A stretch of DNA of 9,997 nucleotides, taken from the NCBI GenBank assembly GCA_031278935.1, contig JAITJK010000147.1, forward strand, positions 1-9,997, in the 5' to 3' direction. Below are positions 6,588 to 9,997 of this stretch, piece after piece. Within the stretch, counting starts at the first letter, position 1. Every line of letters starts with the position of its first letter. The position numbers and the translations under genes were made by a program. The notes beneath the pieces were generated by a model, which was given only the letters and a program-made list of their open reading frames with translations, did not search any database and was not told the DNA's origin. Origin of the DNA: Spirochaetaceae bacterium. GTDB taxonomy: Bacteria; Spirochaetota; Spirochaetia; Treponematales; Breznakiellaceae.

Positions 6588-8239
6588 ACCGGAAGCTCTG
6601 GGTCTTTGCCCTGCTGCCTTTAGGGGCGGTGCTGGGGGTGTTTATCCTGCCCTACGGTGCGTCCCTCTCAGGGGCCTTAGGCGGCGCGGGATGGGGCCGT
6701 ATAAGCGCGTCTTCGATCCTGCCCACCGCGGTCTTTACCCTCAAGCAGGCCCTGGCAAGTACCCTGGCGGCCTTGGTCCTGGGCCTTCCCGGGGCCTGGT
6801 TCCTGGAAAAGCGGGAGGGTCCGGTTTCCCGGGTCTTGTGGGTGGTATGCGCCGTACCTTTTGCCCTGCCCTCGATCCTGGTGGTCCTGGGATTCGTACT
6901 CTTTTTCGGCAATGCCGGGTGGCTCAACCGCCTCGCTATGGCCCTCACCGGGGCCAAGGAGGGGCCTTTGCATATCCTCTATACCCAGGAGGCCCTTGTC
7001 TTGGCCCACGGATTTTACAATTTTCCCCTGGTTATACGCCTGGTGGGAGACGGCGTACACCGCGTCCGTCGGGCTTATGCTCCGGCGGCGGCAAGCCTGG
7101 GGGCCTCACCTATGCGAACCGCCCTGACGGTGCTGTTCCCCCTGCTCATGCCGTCCATCATGGCCGCGTCCCTTATGGTGTTTCTCTACAGTTTTACCAG
7201 CTTCGCCGTGGTTTTAGTCTTGGGCGGAGGACCTAGGGCGACGACCTTGGCCGTAGAAATATACCGTTACGCCCGGCTTTCCCTGGATTTTGAGAAGGCC
7301 GGCGTCCTGGCGCTCCTTGAGACCGCCATAGCCGGCGCGGCCTTTGGGGGGTATGTGTTTTTCGCACGAAAAGCCCGCTCGGTATGTCCGGATATAGCGG
7401 ACCGGCCCCTGGAAGGGCGGGAGCGGGCCCCCTTTGCCGTGGTCCGTATCCTCTATTGCCTAGGGGTGCTGGGGCTGGTGCTGGGGCCGGTGCTGGCCAT
7501 TCTAGGAGAGTCCGTGTTGGTGCGGACCTCCTTTGCTGCGGCTCCCCGGCTGGATCTGAAGTGGTGGTATGCCCTGGGGGATCGCAGCCTCCCCGCCTTG
7601 GGCCGTTCTCTGGTCCTGGCTTTCTGTTCCGCGTCCTTTGCCTGTGTCTTGGCCCTCTTCGCCGCAGGGCTTGAGAAATACGCAGGCGGCGGTTCAGGAG
7701 CTTCCTTCCTGGGAACAGCGCTACAGGCGGGGTGTACCGCGCCCCTGGCCTCCTCAGGCATCGTGCTGGGCCTCGGCTGGCTCAGTCTATACGGCCGGGA
7801 ACAGGCCCGCTCCATCGCGGCGGTGGTGGTGATTCACGGGGTAAGCGGCCTGCCCTTTGCCTATCACGCCCTGGCTCAGGGCCTTAGGTCCGTGCCGGCG
7901 AACACCCTGCACGCGGCGGCGGTCTCGGGGGTAGGCCCTATAGGGCAGATGCTCACGGTGGCCCTGCCCCTGTCAGCCCGGCGGCTGCGGTCGGCCTGGG
8001 GTTTTGCTGCGGCCCTCAGTCTGGGAGAGCTCAACGCGGTTATGATGGTGGGTCTTGAGGACTGGGAAACCCTACCCTTACTCATCTACCGGGCCGTCGG
8101 GGCCTACCGGTACGGCACGGCCTGTGCTGCGGGGGTTTTGCTGATCCTCTGCTGCGGATGTTTTTTTTGGGTATCCGGGGAATCGTCCAGAGATTCCGTG
8201 AAATCCCAGGATAACCACGGGAAAACCTATGTCCCTTGA
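6551..8239 (+). CDS. thiP: Thiamine/TPP ABC transporter permease, fused two-domain
   Basis: A 562-residue inner-membrane permease with two transport domains in one chain, like E. coli ThiP (536 residues). Many hydrophobic helices are visible. Each half carries a cytoplasmic EAA-type loop for the ATPase: AAASLGASPMRTALTVLFP near 180-197 and AAAVSGVGPIGQMLTVALP near 455-473. It passes thiamin delivered by ThiB and pairs with ThiQ. The start is uncertain. ATG 6551 has AGGAGG 10 bases upstream and overlaps thiB by 37 bases. GTG 6584 gives a 4-base GTGA overlap but has only a weak AAGG. An 8-T run at 8161-8168 near the 3' end could favour slippage, but the frame is intact. The C-terminal tail after the last helix is polar and may not be conserved. 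Confidence 0.94.
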   Translation: MGVPYDPDPRPVNRKLWVFALLPLGAVLGVFILPYGASLSGALGGAGWGRISASSILPTAVFTLKQALASTLAALVLGLPGAWFLEKREGPVSRVLWVVCAVPFALPSILVVLGFVLFFGNAGWLNRLAMALTGAKEGPLHILYTQEALVLAHGFYNFPLVIRLVGDGVHRVRRAYAPAAASLGASPMRTALTVLFPLLMPSIMAASLMVFLYSFTSFAVVLVLGGGPRATTLAVEIYRYARLSLDFEKAGVLALLETAIAGAAFGGYVFFARKARSVCPDIADRPLEGRERAPFAVVRILYCLGVLGLVLGPVLAILGESVLVRTSFAAAPRLDLKWWYALGDRSLPALGRSLVLAFCSASFACVLALFAAGLEKYAGGGSGASFLGTALQAGCTAPLASSGIVLGLGWLSLYGREQARSIAAVVVIHGVSGLPFAYHALAQGLRSVPANTLHAAAVSGVGPIGQMLTVALPLSARRLRSAWGFAAALSLGELNAVMMVGLEDWETLPLLIYRAVGAYRYGTACAAGVLLILCCGCFFWVSGESSRDSVKSQDNHGKTYVP

Positions 8240-9299
8240 AGCAGTCAAGCTCACCAAAACCTATGAGAAGGTCCAAGTCTGTCTGGATCTTCAGGTCGCG
8301 GCCGGGGAAACCCTGGCCTTGGTGGGGCCTTCAGGCTGCGGAAAGACTACGGCATTGCACCTCATTGCGGGACTTATCCAGGCGGAAGCGGGAATTTTGC
8401 GTAGTAATGGGGAGGATATAAGTAAGCTCCCCCCTCATAAACGGCATATTGCCGTGGTATTCCAGGATTTAGCCCTATTCCCCCACTTGAATGTGGGAAA
8501 AAACATTGCCTATGGCCTTGCCACCCAAGGTATCGCCCGACGGGAACGGCAGCAACGGGTTACGGAACTCTTGCAGCTCCTCAGACTGCCGGGCTATGCA
8601 ACGCGACCCATCCAGGCCCTTTCGGGAGGAGAACGCCAGCGGATCGCCATAGCCCGGGCCCTGGCCGCGTCTCAACGGGCCTTGCTCCTGGACGAGCCCT
8701 TTTCCAGCCTAGACGCGCCCTTGCGCCGAGACATTCGAGGGGAATTCCTGGACTTGAGACGCACCTCCCAAGCCCCGTGTATTTTTGTAACCCATGATCG
8801 GGAAGAAGCGGCGCTTTTGGGGGACCGCATTGCCCTTATGGCGGCGGGGCGCGTCATAGAGACCGGTTCCAGCGCCGAGGTGTTTCTCGCCCCCCGGACT
8901 GAGACGGCCGCCCGCTTTTTTGGGGCCGGGGAGGTCCTCCCGTGTACCATACGCGGGGAGCGTTCTACAGGATTTCTGGTCTCCTCGGCCCTGGGAGACT
9001 GCCAGGTACCTTTTGGTTCGGCTTATGATCCTCTTGGGCCCCTGCTTTTCATACCCCGGGATGCTTTTTTGCTTGCGGGAGACCAGGACCGCCCTCCGGT
9101 GGATACCTACCAGGTTTTGCGCGGGGTGTTTCGGAAGAGTATCTTTGAGGGCGACCGGCTGACCCTGGAAGTGGAGGGGCCAGAACAGACCCTGATCCGC
9201 CTGGCCGTGGGACTGCGGACGGCGATTCCCGCTCCGGAGAGTCCGGTACGGCTCTATCTGGATCAAGGGCTGCTCCGGTTCGTGAAGCCCGGGCCATGA
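8229..9299 (+). CDS. thiQ: Thiamine/TPP ABC transporter ATP-binding protein, extended C-terminus
   Basis: The ATPase that drives the importer. All ABC motifs are intact: Walker A GPSGCGKTT (33-41), Q-loop Gln79 in VVFQD, signature LSGGERQ (131-137), Walker B ALLLDEP (151-157), D-loop SSLD (159-162) and H-loop His189 in FVTHD. The start overlaps the thiP stop by 11 bases and has only a weak SD, consistent with coupling. At 356 residues it is about 120 longer than E. coli ThiQ (232). The extra part, about 235-350, has the look of a TOBE/OB-fold regulatory domain as in PotA- or FbpC-type ATPases (LLFIPRDAFLL, VLRGVFRKSIFEGDRLTLEV, VRLYLDQGLLRFV). Position after thiB and thiP fixes the role as thiamin uptake; sequence alone would also fit iron or polyamine ATPases. 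Confidence 0.92.
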   Translation: MSLEAVKLTKTYEKVQVCLDLQVAAGETLALVGPSGCGKTTALHLIAGLIQAEAGILRSNGEDISKLPPHKRHIAVVFQDLALFPHLNVGKNIAYGLATQGIARRERQQRVTELLQLLRLPGYATRPIQALSGGERQRIAIARALAASQRALLLDEPFSSLDAPLRRDIRGEFLDLRRTSQAPCIFVTHDREEAALLGDRIALMAAGRVIETGSSAEVFLAPRTETAARFFGAGEVLPCTIRGERSTGFLVSSALGDCQVPFGSAYDPLGPLLFIPRDAFLLAGDQDRPPVDTYQVLRGVFRKSIFEGDRLTLEVEGPEQTLIRLAVGLRTAIPAPESPVRLYLDQGLLRFVKPGP

Positions 9300-9309
9300 C
9301 TTTGGTACC

Positions 9310-9568
9310 GTAGAAATAGAATATCGACTTGCCTGGGCAAGAAGACTTATTCAAAGACTATTACGTGAATCTGGTTTTTCACCGGTAGAAGTAACCAGTA
9401 AAACCGGTGATGGTGGAATAGATGGAAAAGGTATATTTAAAATTGCCGGACTTATCAGTTTTAAGGTATTGTTCCAATGTAAAAGATGGCAGAATTCGGT
9501 AATTGGGGCTTTCAATAGAATATGTTGAAAAGATAACTATAAATAGAAAATGGTTTGAAAATATTTAA
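9310..9568 (+). pseudogene. Remnant of an Mrr-type restriction endonuclease
   Basis: Mrr enzymes have an N-terminal winged helix and a C-terminal PD-(D/E)XK nuclease domain. Frame one (9310-9501) encodes YRLAWARRLIQRLLRESGFS, then EVTSKTGDGGIDGKG, then ISFKVLFQCKRWQNSV: the Mrr catalytic core with Asp of GDGGIDG and the QxK motif. Directly after QNSV the frame changes. From 9503 a second frame encodes LGLSIEYVEKITINRKWFENI and a stop at 9566-9568, which matches the usual Mrr C-terminus. The segment normally between them, roughly 80-100 residues, is missing. YRLAWAR resembles the end of the Mrr winged helix, so a second in-frame deletion may have joined it to the core. No start codon or SD is present. 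The gene cannot make a normal enzyme. Confidence 0.72.
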
Positions 9569-9618
9569 AAGCACCGGGTACGGCGCCTAACGAGACTGTC
9601 GAATTAATCGTTTTTTGA

Positions 9619-9634
9619 AAGGAATATATCCCTT
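9619..9634. repeat. Imperfect palindrome
   Basis: A 16-base palindrome with a single mismatched pair, centred on AATATATC, begins AAGG and ends CCTT. It lies in the gene-poor stretch between the Mrr remnant and the next small frame. It might be an operator for the genes to the right, but nothing else supports that. Confidence 0.15.
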
Positions 9635-9749
9635 CCGTTCTTTTACCATTCGATCACCGATTTACTACCGGCAAGTCCGCTCTTCCGCCCTAGCCTCCGC
9701 TCTCCGCTTGATTTGCAGCAGAATAAACTTTTTGAGGAGTAACCCTGTG

Positions 9750-9919
9750 ATGGAGAAGTATTATTTGTTACGCGTGGATACATTGACCGTGGACGATAGA
9801 AAATCTTGAAGCAAGAGATTGGGAAGTATACCAAAGTACTTGTATCTTGCCTTGAGGAAGGTACAGAATATACTAATGAACCTCTTGCAGGTAGGAAAAT
9901 AAGCCTGTATAATCCATAA
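9750..9919 (+). pseudogene. Small unrecognised gene, possibly frameshifted
   Basis: An ATG at 9750 (or GTG at 9747) follows a strong GAGGAG at 9734-9739 and encodes MEKYYLLRVDTLTVDDRKS before TGA at 9807-9809. A different frame starting at about 9800 then encodes KILKQEIGKYTKVLVSCLEE, continuing GTEYTNEPLAGRKISLYNP to a TAA at 9917-9919, 14 bases before the next gene's start. The second piece reads like real protein and ends where an operon partner should end. One small insertion or deletion near 9797-9809 would join the two into a protein of about 55-60 residues. No family recognised. It could also be two tiny genes, the second with TTG at 9806, or chance. Confidence 0.3.
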
Positions 9920-9933
9920 CAAGGGGTATGGAC

Positions 9934-9997
9934 ATGAAAGACGGCAACGAAGATTTTAAACTGGTACAGGAACTTATCGGTTTGGAAGAAGCACATA
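9934..9997 (+). CDS. Partial unrecognised protein, first 21 codons
   Basis: The frame starts MKDGNEDFKLVQELIGLEEA and runs off the right edge. The ATG at 9934 is chosen because AAGGGG at 9921-9926 lies 7 bases upstream; the ATG at 9928 is in frame but only 1 base from it. The residues suggest an acidic amphipathic helix. It follows the possible small gene ending at 9919 closely and may be cotranscribed with it. Function cannot be judged from this fragment. Confidence 0.45.
   Translation, partial: MKDGNEDFKLVQELIGLEEAH

Noticed and set aside
6652..7815. Several open frames of 90-180 codons on both strands inside thiP
   Set aside because: They are shadows of a well-supported permease gene. 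Their translations are low-complexity Pro/Gly/Arg text without motifs.
8161..8168. Eight-T run in thiP as a phase-variation switch
   Set aside because: The frame is intact, the run is near the 3' end, and eight bases is short. There is no sign that switching would be useful.
9643..9996. Minus-strand frame of 117 codons at the right end
   Set aside because: It has no SD, an atypical Cys/Ser/Phe-rich translation, and conflicts with plus-strand frames that have good ribosome binding sites.

Overview
The window appears to be chromosomal DNA from a bacterium of moderately high GC content. Genes are tightly packed, with overlaps of a few bases inside operons. A TPP riboswitch in front of a thiBPQ-type transporter matches the arrangement known for the tbpABC operon of Treponema denticola, and a spirochaete is my best guess. 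That rests on gene content and memory only; no rRNA or other marker gene is present.

Region 1 (1-340): the 5' end of an unrecognised minus-strand gene, then a short divergent intergenic stretch with a small hairpin, a pair of direct repeats and a near-consensus promoter facing right.

Region 2 (341-5009): a five-gene operon encoding a circularly permuted ATP-grasp protein, a short alpha-E protein, a transglutaminase-like protein and two tandem proteins of the succinylglutamate desuccinylase/aspartoacylase (AstE/AspA) class. The first three form a known but functionally unresolved association, predicted to make or modify peptide-like amide bonds. The first AstE-like protein keeps all its metal-binding residues. 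The second has lost most of them and looks like a catalytically dead partner. Together they suggest a ligase plus hydrolase pathway that builds and trims an unknown amide-linked product.

Region 3 (5010-5543): about 530 bases without a certain gene. It holds a small frame resembling a biotin/lipoyl carrier domain without a recognisable attachment motif, a possible promoter, a clear TPP (THI-box) riboswitch, and an overlapping terminator/antiterminator hairpin pair.

Region 4 (5544-9299): thiB, thiP and thiQ in overlapping order, a complete thiamine/TPP ABC importer. The riboswitch should shut the operon off when TPP is plentiful.

Region 5 (9300-9997): composition becomes AT-richer immediately after thiQ. 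This part begins with the remains of an Mrr-type restriction endonuclease that has at least one and probably two internal deletions. A small, possibly frameshifted reading frame follows, then the first 21 codons of an unrecognised gene. It looks like decayed accessory DNA next to conserved operons.
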